The notes under the pieces: model-generated
The model's database searches: none
The model's input: only the letters and a program-made list of their open reading frames with translations
What the model was told of the DNA's origin: nothing
Part shown: positions 42,262-53,323 of the stretch, one piece after another
Layout of the letters: each line of letters starts with the position of its first letter
Numbering within the stretch: the first letter of the stretch is position 1
Made by a program: the position numbers and the translations under genes
Source of the DNA: Fulvia fulva
Lineage: Eukaryota > Ascomycota > Dothideomycetes > Mycosphaerellales > Mycosphaerellaceae
Reading direction: 5' to 3'
Assembly (NCBI RefSeq): GCF_020509005.1
Contig: NC_063019.1
Span: 1,054,001-1,118,000, forward strand
DNA length: 64,000 nt

Positions 42262-42925
42262 TTAGCTCAATTCGCGTAGCGAGTCTGAGGTCAAACGGGC
42301 CGTGCTTTGGTAAGCTTGATCAAGACTTGGCCGCGATAACAACATCGCGACTTTGCGCATCGACGACCCGACCTCGCACGATATCGATATATAGCACAAT
42401 CGAAAGCGCTAAATCCCGAGAATCTCTTTATCTGAAAATTCAAGATTTCAAGGATCTTATAAAAGTCGAAGTACCCGAAAAACGATTCTACGACGCCGAA
42501 GTATACAAATTGCGACGAATACCTGTACCGAAAAGAAACAACCTACGAAACGTAATATATATATAAATCGAAAGAGTACAAAAGCTTCGGGATCTATATA
42601 AGAAGAATATATAAAATATAAAATATTTAGTTATAGTTAGTTATCGCGTTTGCATAGATGCGCAATCGATTTTTATTTCTTGATCGAGCAGCCTATTTTC
42701 GAGATTTTATATAAGGCTATACTTTGATATTAAAGAAGCTATTTATCTTAGAAATAGATATACTTATATATAAAGCTATTTCGGCGCTATCGATTCTGCG
42801 ATCTACGGGCATACGACGACGTACGGTCGTGCTATTACGACGCTTTGAAGTCGTCTTCGTCGTTGCGTCTTGATCGGATTCACCAAAGTAGGGTCCATTT
42901 GATCTTAGGCGCTTCGCCAAAGCTA
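42262..42925. mobile_element. MITE-like relic with imperfect terminal inverted repeats
   Basis: The left end (42262-42326) and the reverse complement of the right end (42867-42925) align over about 60 bases, including a near-identical core around TCAAA...CTTTGGT...GATCAAGAC. Both ends are bounded by TA. Differences are mostly C/T and G/A. The interior is AT-rich (ATATATAA runs) and has no transposase pattern. It fits a short non-autonomous TA-targeting DNA element with RIP-type wear. It stands alone in otherwise normal host DNA. Confidence 0.5.
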
Positions 42926-44652
42926 GCAGCCAAGGTAGACCCTGAGCTTTACCCGAAGCGTCTGAGTTCTACTGAGGTAACAGGCTAGCCGGTACCCACC
43001 GTGAAGCATCGCGCACCGTCAAGCACGCTAGACGCTTCGCAGGCGTCGTCACGACACGACGACATTAATTCGTGTGCACATCTGCGGTGTGAGGGGAGGG
43101 GGAAGCGTGCAACTTGCGTGGTGGCGCGCGGCTGTTGGTGTTTCGCTGGAAACAAACTCATCATCTGAAACACCCAGCGCTGAGGGATCTGCCATGGATG
43201 CCATCATGATATGCACGGTACATCGGTACATGTATGATGCATATGCAGTATGCAGCGAAGCTCTCTCGCGGTCTCGTTTGACGAGGATCGATGATAACGT
43301 TGTTGGCTGTGCTTGTATCTCCAACGTGCGTGATAACAGGTCCAACGTGTGTATCGCCATCTCGCCATACTTCCACACCATTGCCATAGCTACGCGACAT
43401 TGCTTCGGGACCACATCCCACCAGCACCGAAAAACTACAAGCGGCCGCACCACTTCTTATCAGATCCTCCCCCCGCCAAGAAACGCGTCAAGACCGCAGC
43501 TCCAAGCTTAGCATCTCGCCTGCGTCCCCTCGGTCTGCTTCGAGGCTTCCTAGTGTTGGTTCCTCTCAGACGCCGTCACGATCAGCATAGGTCATGATCG
43601 CATCGTCTTCCACAACCGGCATACGAGCGAAGTCGCCGCGAGAGAAGTACCACACACATCAATTCTCCGCAAAAGGCATGCGTCATTGTGTATCATATGA
43701 CATTGTTGAGCACACGACTCCGCAAATCATCTACCCCGAGGAATAATAGCAAGTACGAGTACTGTAGCCCTATAGTCTGACATGAAATACCACCATCGAC
43801 CGTCTCAAGCCACGATACCCTTCAGCTCGTACCCCATCCCACCACGCACGCACGCACCAGACCCGACAGCAACGACTCGGAAAGCTTCCAGCTTCCCTCC
43901 AAACGAACGCACAGAACCTGAAACGCGCCAAGCGTAAGCAGTGCATCTGCACTCTGCAGTCGTCCCTTGTCAACCGAGATGCATACGAGGGTACAGTACA
44001 GTACAGCTCGCAGCTGCTGGTAACGAGGCATGGCCTCCGGGATTCGGCGTCATATGCCCATCCGATGGAATACATAGATAAGGACCAAGACGTGCTTCAT
44101 CATGCTTTTCACCTCCATCTACATGCCTCGTTCTGGATTGTCGATGCATGAGAGCACTCAAAGACAAAGAGAGCTCGATCATGTGTTCATCATGAAAGAT
44201 AAGAGCTACGCGAACAGAGTAGAGCTGTGAATCATGTTCCTTCTTTCCCATTCCGTTCCGCAGTTGATAGCAATTACTGACCCTACTTCGACCGGCTATA
44301 ATCAGTCTGTTCGTCGTCTTTCGTCGTTCTTATATCCTAAAGCTTCCCATTTTTCTTTGCACACATGACCCTCGCTTCTCGCGCTGTTCATCCCATGCCC
44401 TCCGTTCCGCACTTCGCTCGACTTGAACGCCCCAACTCCATGCAAATCTTCGTCAGCTGATCCACTCCCTTTTGCTCCACATTTCCATGTTCATGTCATG
44501 TCGGCCAGCTCCAGTTCGCTCTCCATGGTTCGAATCGGCATGTAAGGCCAACAACACTGGCTGTAGGTTGCCAGATTGCACCAGCTGAACGAAGACGACA
44601 TCTCACGCAACACTGTCCAGCAACTTGCGAGCTACGAGTCAACGCGGTCCAT
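42926..44652. other. Intergenic, about 1.7 kb without a supported gene
   Basis: Frames of 60-145 codons overlap on both strands at 43050-43600 and 43770-44250 but lack domain pattern and splice logic. The right end should hold the 3' untranslated region of the kinase. Confidence 0.4.
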
Positions 44653-47002
44653 CTAGCCTCCAGCATTGCTCGGTTGCAGCGTATGTGTGTGATTAGGCGC
44701 CTTGATGATGACGCCATTCTCTTCTTGCCTGCACACCAGTGAGTTCTGCACCCACGGATCGGCTAGAATTTCGTCCATGTCAGCACGCTTTTTCGGATCC
44801 AGCTCCAGCATACGGCCGATGATATGTCTGGTCTCGCGCGGCAGCAATCTGAGGAGTCGCACGGGACCTTTGATAGTAGGTTGCTGGTCAGGATTGCTGG
44901 CTGTAGTCTGCCTGCTGACGGACTCGGAACCTCCCTGGCTCGGGTTGTGGTGGTGATGGTGCTTATGTTCTGGTGAGTTATCATTTGCCGAGTCGTCAGC
45001 GCTTGGATTTCTCGACGGCGGGGCAGTGGAAGCAGTCTTGCTGCCGGGAGCCAGTGACCTTCGATGCTGATCGAGTACCTTATCTTGGTCCGGATCTGGC
45101 GGCGACACGAAGAGCCGGTAGCTGTTGTCTGACAACCTCGGTGCCTTCCATGGAAATCGGCGCAGCGTCATGCAGCAGAACATTATTGCAATCGACCAGA
45201 TGTCAGCAGCTCGAGGATCGTAGCGTGTGTGGTCGTACACCTCGGGCGCGAGATATGGATCCGATCCGACGACACCTGTGTGCGTTAGCTTACGTCCGTA
45301 AGTACTTGCCTTGATCACTCACCTGTCGCCAAGACAATGTCGCTCTCAAACGGGTATCTGAAGACGACCGCGCTTCCGAAATCGATCAGCTTCATAATGC
45401 CGTGCTCGTTGATGACGACATTGTCGAGCTTCAAGTCTCTGTGTGCCAAACCCATACTGTGAAGGTATAGCACGCCGCTGAGCACTTGCAGTGTCGAGCA
45501 CGTCACTTCTTCTCGCCCCATCTTGCCAGTCATGACTGTCGCGAAGAGATCGAATGGCGCATACTCCATCACCTCATACCATTTGCCCTTCTCGTGCACG
45601 ATGTCGATGGTCTCGATGACGTTGCCGTGATGGAGGGTTGATCCGATACAGAACTCTGCCGTGACTTTCTTGTTGTACTCCCGCTCGCTCTCGTAGGCGT
45701 GTCGATCTCGAAATTGCTTCACTGCAAAGACAGTACCATCGCCGCTTCGCTTCATCAAACGCACGGATCCGCCCGCACCAGAACCAAGCATCTTGCCGAA
45801 CTTGCCGTACTTTGACTGCAGGCCGTGGTCGTCAGCAAAGGGCACTGCAGGCGCATCACCTGTCGTGCTGTGCGTGGGTGTCCTAGTACCATCTTTGGAG
45901 TGTCCATTCGAGTCGTGCTTTCGATCATGGTCCTTCTCTTTATGACTATCGTGCTTGCCGAGCCCCTTAAAAAAGCGCTTAAGATTCGACTTGGACCCAG
46001 AGTGAGAGTGGCCCTTCTCATTAAGCGTCGACGAGCTGTCATTGTCGTGCTTGCTGCCTCCGAAGAAGCTCGACCGCTTCTCCTGCTCCACCTTCTGTAA
46101 TGGCTTAATGCTGCCGGAGTTGTTCCTGGGTAGCACTGGGGTGTTGGAGGGTAACGATGGTCCTGTGCCTGAGCTCGAAAAGCCTATAGCGGGATCTCTG
46201 CTGCCAAATCTGAACTTTGACTCGGATGTTTCTGCAGTGGACTGTCGCTTCCCTCTGCTTGCGTCGGTGGAGGGAGTAAAAGGCCGTGGAGTGCCGGGCG
46301 CAGTGCTACTGGGTGTCGCGTTCGGGCTCGCATCCTTTGAGGGCGGCTGAGAGTCACCACTGGGACCAAGAGAGTGAGACGGCTGTGTCTTCGGGTGGCT
46401 TGATACTGGTCCAGCAGCGTCATTACGCTGAGGTGATGCTGACCGCTGAGGGGTCATGATGTCCTGCGGCGGTCGCACCGCTGGCGCACTGGTAGGGGGT
46501 GCAGCATTGCCGCCATCTCGTGTGTGAGTGGCGGCGGGCGTCAAGGGTGGTGAATGCACGGCGGAGGTCGGCGGCGAGGGTGCAGTGGAGTTGTGGCCTG
46601 AGCGCGCGTGCATATAAGGTCGACGCTGTGGTGTATTTGTGCCGGAAGGAACCTATAGCAGATGCTGTCAGCTGCTTATGGAAAGTTTGTCATGTGCGAT
46701 AGAGGTACAGTACATACTCGTGAGGCTGGCTGGGAGCCCGGTAGTGAGAGAGGTTCAAAGGCATGGTGCTGCATACGCGACGACTGGATGTTGTTTTGGA
46801 GGGTGCTGCGTAATTGTTGCAGCTCTTTCTGGGCCTCCGGGTTGAGGTCATCCCGCTTGTGCTGGCCCAACCCTGTAATATTCTGGACATCTTTCAGGCT
46901 TGGGTCCTGTTGGGGTGTGCCAGGATCTGTTTGGCTGGCGGCGTGGTTCGCTGCGGCCTGATGATCGGGACGGGGGATGAATGCCTGCTTGATCTTCTGC
47001 AT
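44653..47002 (-). CDS. Serine/threonine protein kinase of the Hal4/Sat4-Hal5 type
   Basis: Three exons: 47002-46718, 46652-45323, 45275-44653. Introns of 65 nt (GTATGT...TATAG) and 47 nt (GTGAGT...CACAG) give 745 residues in one frame. The N-terminal half (about 1-360) is disordered, rich in Ser, Pro, Thr, Lys and His. The kinase domain begins at about 380 with the P-loop GSGAGGSV, then the VAIK-type FAVK. The catalytic loop HRDLKLDN is at about 498, DFG at about 518 and the activation end SDPYLAPE at about 541. A His-rich insert lies in the C-lobe. This subfamily controls plasma-membrane K+ and nutrient transporters in yeast; that role here is inferred. All catalytic residues are present. 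Confidence 0.9.
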
Positions 47003-48392
47003 GCTGGGCTAATGATGTATCCGGCGTTGCACAGCGAGCGGATGCTGCCCGGCCACGTGTGTATGGGGGTGTCGTGTGTATTGTCCTGTTCCTACGCCTG
47101 CGTGACTCTGCCCGGGCAATCGATCGTGATAGTGCGCAAATGCAGGGCGTATTGCCGTGCAAGAGTCTCTATTGGCCCGCTCCGAGCGATCCGCTGTTTC
47201 CGGATGTCACTGCTCCAGCTGACGCCGCTCTGGCTCTGGCCTCACAGCTTGTGCACAGAGTGTTGCAGCCCGCTTGGTCGCGCTGGCTGATCCCCGGGTT
47301 CGGCGGTCCAATAGTGGGCTGTATGCGATGTGGGCGGACTGCTTTGCGTGATTGAGCTGTTTCAATGTCCAACACTGGCTGTACAAGCTCGCCCAGACGA
47401 TAGCAGGCAGCGACTTGGTGCTGATGGTCGGTGATGACAATCGGATGGTGGAGTGCTCCCAAGGACCGAGGAAGCTCGTGTCGCTGGACCGGGTCTGACT
47501 GAGATTGTGGCTGCAGCGTAGCAAATCTTGGGCGCGCTGACTGATGCTTGACGCAACAATTCCTTGTTCTTTGTTTCGCTCAATGTCGTGCGCGCGGGTA
47601 GCTTCCGGGACAGCACAAATGCTTTGTATGGTGGCGTGGTGAACTGAATAGCGACAGGAGGAGAGTGGTACGGCTCAGTGGGCGACGAGAATGATGACGA
47701 GGAACAAAAGCTCCTGGCAAAGCGTCACTGCGTGCAATGGAAAGACTGTCACTTAGACTTCGCGGGTGGGGCAGCAGAACAAGTCGTCGAATGTTCCTAA
47801 CTGCAGCACGAATCGGGCATCCCGCCAGCTGTGCTTGCTGCATCTGTGTACCACCCGCCGATCTGACATCTCCCACAACGACTTTACTATTCATCCGGAC
47901 ATCAACACTCACACCTTGTTCACACTCCCTACCACCCTACATCTCTGCCGCCACGACCAGCAGCCACCGACCACGCCTCCATGCAGGTACTGCCCTCGTT
48001 ACCACCGTCGTAACGCGCCGCCTCGCTGCACATCCCGACCAGTGCCGGTTGAGAGCCGAGGCGGCGAAGTGACGAAGAAAAATTGTTCCGCATCTTCATC
48101 GCTCAACCGCGCGCCACAACCGCATCCAGCCGCCATCCCGCTCCATCAAGCCACGAGTCGGCCCACGACTGGCTGTTGTGCGATGCCACGCTGATGCTTG
48201 TCTTTTTGTACGCTGTTCTGGAAGCCGACCATGCGTTCCTGACAAGGGCCGTCCGTGCGCTTTCCTGACAGGGCTCGAAAGGTGGGTCGATCGAAGATGT
48301 TTGGCATTGACTTTTGTAGGGCTGCTGTCACATGCTGAGCACATGTCAAGTGCCATGTGTAAGGTGATAGTGGCAGCGTTTCGCCTTTCTGC
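47003..48392. other. Kinase promoter side and intergenic DNA, no supported gene
   Basis: It contains low-complexity and CT-rich stretches suited to a fungal 5' untranslated region (about 47600-48050). Frames of 80-158 codons on both strands have no domain pattern. Confidence 0.4.
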
Positions 48393-48668
48393 TTACGCGC
48401 GGCAACCTTCACGGCCATCTAGCTCTCTCACTGCAATCGAATGGATACAGCCGATCTTCCGCGCGACTTCCGACGCGAAATGGCTCTCGATAAGACCATG
48501 AAGGTTATCGCTGAGCACCTTCTCCAAGAATTCTGAGGGTGTCCTTAAGAGGCCATCGACGATTCCGATACCTGAGATGAGCTCCACGTGGGACGACGCG
48601 AGATGTAGTGGCCATTTCGCTAGCCAATGGTGATCGAATGAGAGAGAACTGCGTGAGACGGTAGGCAT
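48393..48668 (-). CDS. Small hypothetical protein, possibly a worn F-box-family relic
   Basis: The ATG frame has 91 residues. Its first residues (MPTVSRSSLS) resemble the start of the F-box-like paralogues at 49548 (MPSISSEDIS) and 50342 (MPTISSDSLA), but the similarity ends there. It lacks the LPQEL junction and the conserved intron. No domain recognised. It may be a chance frame. Confidence 0.22.
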   Translation of the reverse strand: MPTVSRSSLSFDHHWLAKWPLHLASSHVELISGIGIVDGLLRTPSEFLEKVLSDNLHGLIESHFASEVARKIGCIHSIAVRELDGREGCRA

Positions 48669-48888
48669 CTTGAGAAGTCGCTAGTTGTAGTGTGGTGTCT
48701 GCGCACAGCGGCGATGGGTGGTACAGAGAAGAGCAAAGAGTCGGGATGATGGTGATTCCATGTTGGGCCCAAATGAGGTAGCTGATCACATGCTGGACCC
48801 TACGGCCCTGGCTCGCGATTGCCTACCTCGACTATGCTAATACGCGCAACGCATCCAGCGATCCACCGACACATTAGACAACTCGACT

Positions 48889-49548
48889 TTAGTTTTCCGC
48901 CCCTCCAGCCTCCAACTCTCTGGCCTTCTCCTCGGTGATGAACTCGATCCTCTCAGCAACCTTATATGCGGGATGCCCGGCTTCACACTTGTGGTAATAG
49001 TTCAGGAAGTCCCGGACCCACACGCGGAACTCGTTCGTGTACGGTAGTTGCGCCGTCGTACCCACACGCACGTCTCGTAGCAAAGCCACGTGGTCTTTTC
49101 CCAGTCGAGCAAGCCATCTGGCCATCGTCTCATCGGAGGCTATGCACTTGGGGCCCGTGCCAACTGCGCGCACAATGAAGGAGGAATCGGCGTCAAAGTA
49201 GGACTTTGCAAAAAGGGCGCGGCTAGAGGCATCGACGAGGAGGAGGTGAGGTGGCCTGCTGAGCAAAGGGCGTCAGTGAAAATCGTAGGGTATGCGGCGA
49301 GAACTTGGCGGCTGGCAACGATCGTGCCTGGTGGTGTACCGCGCGCCTTGCACCTTCTGAGACTTACCGCCAATCTTTGTTGACTTTACGGACTCCTGGG
49401 TCGGCGGTGAAGGTGAGGCTGTAGATCTCATCGTACTGATGCACATTAGTGGCGGTCAAAATTGAACGACATGATGGCGAGGTCTTACCAGCTCTTGTGG
49501 AAGCGTGCCTAGAAGGCGCGAGATATCCTCGCTCGAGATGGACGGCAT
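48889..49548 (-). CDS. F-box-like family protein, paralogue 1 (intact)
   Basis: Three exons: 49548-49489, 49435-49368, 49258-48889. Introns of 53 and 109 nt give 165 residues. Exon 1 is 20 codons ending LLGTLPQEL, and the intron falls exactly after that Leu, as in the paralogues at 50342 and 51691. Exon 2 begins YDEIYSLTFT, giving the F-box-like segment LPQELYDEIY. The body carries PPHLLLVDASSRALFAKSYF, then WLARLGKDHVALLRDVRV and a charged C-terminus. This layout is typical of expanded families of small unannotated proteins in Mycosphaerella-type fungi. Function unknown; a link to ubiquitin ligases is only suggested by the N-terminal motif. Confidence 0.75.
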
Positions 49549-49764
49549 GTTGCGGTGGTTGCGCTGGAGTGGAGTTGACTTGCAGTTTGGGTGGTAGAGA
49601 GACTGTGAGTGAGCAGAGAAGTCATCAGCGTTTTGCTGGCGGGGCAGAAGAGTTTCAGGTGATGTGACTTCGGATAATCACATGCTCATTCACCAAAGTC
49701 CCACCGACTCCTACTACCCCCACTCACCTGAGCGTCTCCAGCCTGGAACAGCCCATCACTGTTG

Positions 49765-50342
49765 CTATTCCAACAAATCACCTCCCTCGAGCCAGAGACT
49801 GTCGGCGTCTTCCTCCGACATGAGCCTGAGATACGCCATCGCCTCGAAGGCGGGATGTGGCACGCCCACGAAGTCCCACAGCGTATCCCATATCGCTCCT
49901 TTAGTCTCTTTGAAGGACCTCACTGTGGGGTCTCTACAACCAACTCTGATATCTCGGATCGATGCAACGTGACCTCGGTCTAGCGATAGCATTCATTTCA
50001 CGACCTTTCTGCCCTGAGCTCGAGGTTGGTCGTGGATGCCAATGCGCAGTAAGAAGATGGTTGTGGTGGCGAAGTATGACTTGGCGTAGAAGTTGCGGCT
50101 TTCGCGGTCCACGTGAAGCAAGTGGATGGGATGCGCCTTTTGCTTGCTCTTGAAGCTGGCACGAGATGGTCGCTCGACGATGCTGTGGACTGTGCGCTCG
50201 CAGGTGAAGGTCAGGTCGTAGATCTCATCGTACTGAGGCTGTTAGTCGAGTCTGCTTGAGTTGCGTATTTGGCAGTACTTACGAGCTCTTGTGGTAGTGT
50301 GCCGAGCAGGCGGGCTAGGCTGTCGCTCGAGATAGTCGGCAT
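49765..50342 (-). pseudogene. F-box-like family, paralogue 2, with in-frame TGA
   Basis: Exon 1 is 50342-50283 (ends LLGTLPQEL) and exon 2 starts at 50232 after a 50-nt intron at the same place as in paralogue 1. Exon 2 reads YDEIYDLTFT..., HLLHVDRESRNFYAKSYF, and meets TGA at 49993-49995 after 79 codons. The same frame then continues to 49765 with MLSLDRGHVASIRDIRV, which aligns with WLARLGKDHVALLRDVRV of paralogue 1. So a Trp codon has probably become TGA. The remaining frame is undamaged, so the loss looks recent; a sequencing error or programmed readthrough is possible. Confidence 0.65.
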
Positions 50343-50738
50343 CTTGGACAGTTTATCGAATGTGTTGGGGATGTGTGTCAATATGATGACGGGAAAGGAG
50401 AGAGAAAAGTGAGACTTTGGATTTGAACATCTTTGGAGGTCGGAAACGAGGCTAGTCACATGCTAATTCGAATTCACTCTGTTCAGCAGCGTTCACTCTT
50501 GAAGTGCATCGGTGCTTGGATTTTCAAGTGTTGGTTTCCCGCTGCTGATCTGAAGTCCCTAGCTGTTCCAAAGCACACCCCTCTGAAGCTGACACGGGCA
50601 CATTTAGTCGAAACTTGCTCTTCTTGCTCTGAGTCTGAGCTACCCTGAGAGATCTGTTCCGGATTCGCCCGCGAATCTTGCAGGTTCACTCAACTTCCGT
50701 GCCCGCTTCCAATCTATGAACTGTACCTTTGCGACCAC

Positions 50739-50798
50739 GAGAACTTGTGGTAGGCCTCCAAGCAAGCTCTTGAGGTGTGTGGTATCAATTGTGGCCAT
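50739..50798 (-). pseudogene. F-box-like family, relic of exon 1
   Basis: Twenty codons from ATG 50798 read MATID...SLLGGLPQVL, the length and ending of exon 1 in the three neighbouring paralogues (LPQEL). No matching exon 2 follows within the next 300 bases. It is probably the stump of a fourth copy. Confidence 0.4.
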
Positions 50799-51123
50799 GC
50801 TGGGTGTAGCTGGTTGTTGTCAGTCATAAGTATGGTCGTGAAGGATGCAGTTGACAAGAGAAGTCGTCACGACAGGAAATAGGTGACTACACAGCTTTCA
50901 ATATGAGCGCTCAAGTGGGCGAAGATACAAGGAGGTATATGCATGAGAGAGGAGTTATACTGTGTTATGAGTGACAACAGTCAGTCACATGCCAGGCCAA
51001 GGAATTTGTACATCCTTTGCCCTTGATGCCGCACTTGATGCGCATGCTTTACAGACCGACTGTGATAGAGAGACCTTGCTACAAGTTGATCTTGTCCTGC
51101 CATTTGATCGTATTCCACCATGC

Positions 51124-51691
51124 TCAAGCCCAGCATCCAAAAGGCCGCATCTCCTCAGCCTCGTCGGCAACGAGCACTTCAATCTTCTTCGCCACTTCCC
51201 GAACAACATCCTTCCCCTCATCCCCCAATCGAAGCATCCTCGCCCAATGATCCATCCTACCGGCCAGGTACGTCTTCTCTATCTGCCTCGCCATCTGGTC
51301 CCACGTATTCAAACATCGGCCGCGCCGGACGTACTTGATATCCTCAACCGCGGCGATGTCGTGATGCGAGAAAGCTCTCACCCACTTCACCACATACTTG
51401 GAATCCTCTACAACGTCTGTGAGTCGGAACTGGAATCTCGAGGACGAGCTGAAGTAGGATGCGGCGAAGTGGGCTCGAGTGGCGCTGCTGATGCTGAAGA
51501 GGTGGGGTGGGATCCAGCCTTCTGAGATTGTCTCGACTTGGCCGCTCGCTGTGAAGGTGAGGGCGAAGATGTCGTCGTACTGTGTGGGATTGGGTTAGTA
51601 TTGAAGGCAATTGGGGGTTGTGGACGCATACCAGCTCTTGGGGTAGTGTCTTGAGGAGGCGCTTGAGCTCGCCCACATCGGCTTGGCGCAT
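51124..51691 (-). CDS. F-box-like family protein, paralogue 3 (intact)
   Basis: Exon 1 is 51691-51632 (20 codons, ending LLKTLPQEL) and exon 2 51579-51124, with a 52-nt intron (GTATGC...CACAG); 171 residues in all. Exon 2 starts YDDIFALTFT, then PPHLFSISSATRAHFAASYF, VKWVRAFSHHDIAAVEDIKYV and a long helical C-terminus. The same exon-1 length and intron position as at 49548 and 50342 show common origin by local duplication, while the bodies are strongly diverged. There is no signal peptide. Function unknown. Confidence 0.75.
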
Positions 51692-53323
51692 GGTGAGCTG
51701 GATTTTTGGTTGCTGTTGTGTTGTTTGCTGTCGAGACGCAGTGAGTGCAAATGTGTCTTTTGTAAGTGTGGCGCAAGTGAGTGTTTGCTTGCAGAGAAAG
51801 AAGCCGATTCCCCAATTTGGCGACCCACTTCAGGCGCCTGAGGATAGATGCCAAGACTCGACTCGAGCTAAAACAAATTCACATGTTAAATGCTGCTGAT
51901 ACCTGCTGAGGTTACAGGGCCAACTTCAGCGCTCCAAGTCTCGCTGTTCTGGACTTGGAGAGACTCTAAATTTCCTCATAGCTGTATCGAGTGAACTCAA
52001 CGACACTTGTCATGTAAGCCTTATCGAAATCATCGTCCAACGGCTTCGATGTATCTCTTTGTCCATTTGATGTCAATTCCAGTCAGCCTGTCGCTTGACA
52101 AACTTATGCCCAGGCTTGCCGGACAACACATCTTGTGATGATCACAGAGGCTCCTTGCAGCTGCCTTCTCTCTCCTTGTTAAACCATTCAAGCTTCAAAC
52201 GCTGCTTTCCGCTCGCGGGACCACCTGGGTCCTTCGACAACTCCATACTCGATCCCAAAGCTATAACATCACGCAAATGATCGCCGTCATGATACGAAAA
52301 CGCTTGGTTATGGGAGATCGCAAACAGCATGACCTACGGCATGGCTCGTTGCGTGGTCCACAGTGCAACGGGGTACGTTCGCCTGCCCTGAACACTTACA
52401 CGACACAATCCCGCCGCCATCAGTCATGAGATCTCTCTGCCGCGGAGGAAGGATAGCAGTACCCACAGCCCCTATCACCCCAGCACCCCTAGAACGTGGT
52501 CTGGAACCACCCGCACAGCCTCGCTGCTTTTCAGTAGATGCAGGACTGCCTGACACCCGCACCTATCCGTAGTGCATGACTCACATTGAATCATTCGGTA
52601 TGAAAGCGGTCAGTCCAGGTTTGTTTCTTGAGGTGCAAAGGTCTCAAAACGCCCCCGAAATGCCTTTATAGCCCCTTCGAAGGCTGTAGACCTGACGAAT
52701 CTCAGCTCAAAAGGGTGACAGACAAGACGAATGCCAACCGTCGATCTCGCATATCAGAGTGGCGTTTCACGCATGCCCTACAGATGGCAGATCTGGATTG
52801 TTCAGAGCAGGTCCCTGGAGCACGACGCATTGTGAGGTGGTAGATTGTGAGCGAGGAGGGCATGGAGAATGGTGTGAGCTGAATGAGAGGTCATTTGTGA
52901 AGTATGATGAGGTATACCGTCAGCTGTGTGACTTGTTGGACTAGTGACGGTGCCTTGGGGAAGAGGCGGTCGGCAGCTCGACACGCGCTGTGCCTTCGCA
53001 TTTAGCGTGCGGTTCATACAAGGTGACGGTGCTCCGGCGATGTTGAGCGGCTGTCTTGACGGAGGGTTGCTTGATGCGCTCGCGGCTGGCTGGTGCACTG
53101 ATTGGTCACGCGTAGCAGTCTCGTGCAAGATTGGGAAGATCTTGTCCTACGGGTCGCCTCGTTGTCGCTGCAGTAGGTGGAGTTCGGCCAGGGAAGGAAG
53201 TGACAGTCCGTAGGACAGCCACGCGGCATGCAATGACGTCCATATCGCTTCCCCTGCCTCTTCGATAGCCTCCCTGGCATCCCGCCACTAAGACAAAAGT
53301 CTCGCAACAATAGCCCGGACACC
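51692..53323. other. Intergenic, about 1.6 kb; possible further F-box-family relic
   Basis: A minus-strand frame at 52142-52330 reads QAFSYHDGDHLRDVIALG, weakly like the RAFSHHDIAAVEDIKYV block of paralogue 3, but without start, exon 1 or intron. Other frames here have no pattern. Nothing firmer can be said. Confidence 0.3.

Noticed and set aside
42327..42566. 79-codon frame inside the MITE relic
   Set aside because: It lies within the AT-rich interior between the inverted repeats and shows no protein pattern.
43074..43511. 145-codon plus-strand frame, opposed by a 134-codon minus-strand frame
   Set aside because: The two overlap fully, neither has a domain, and no splice signals or neighbouring exons support either.
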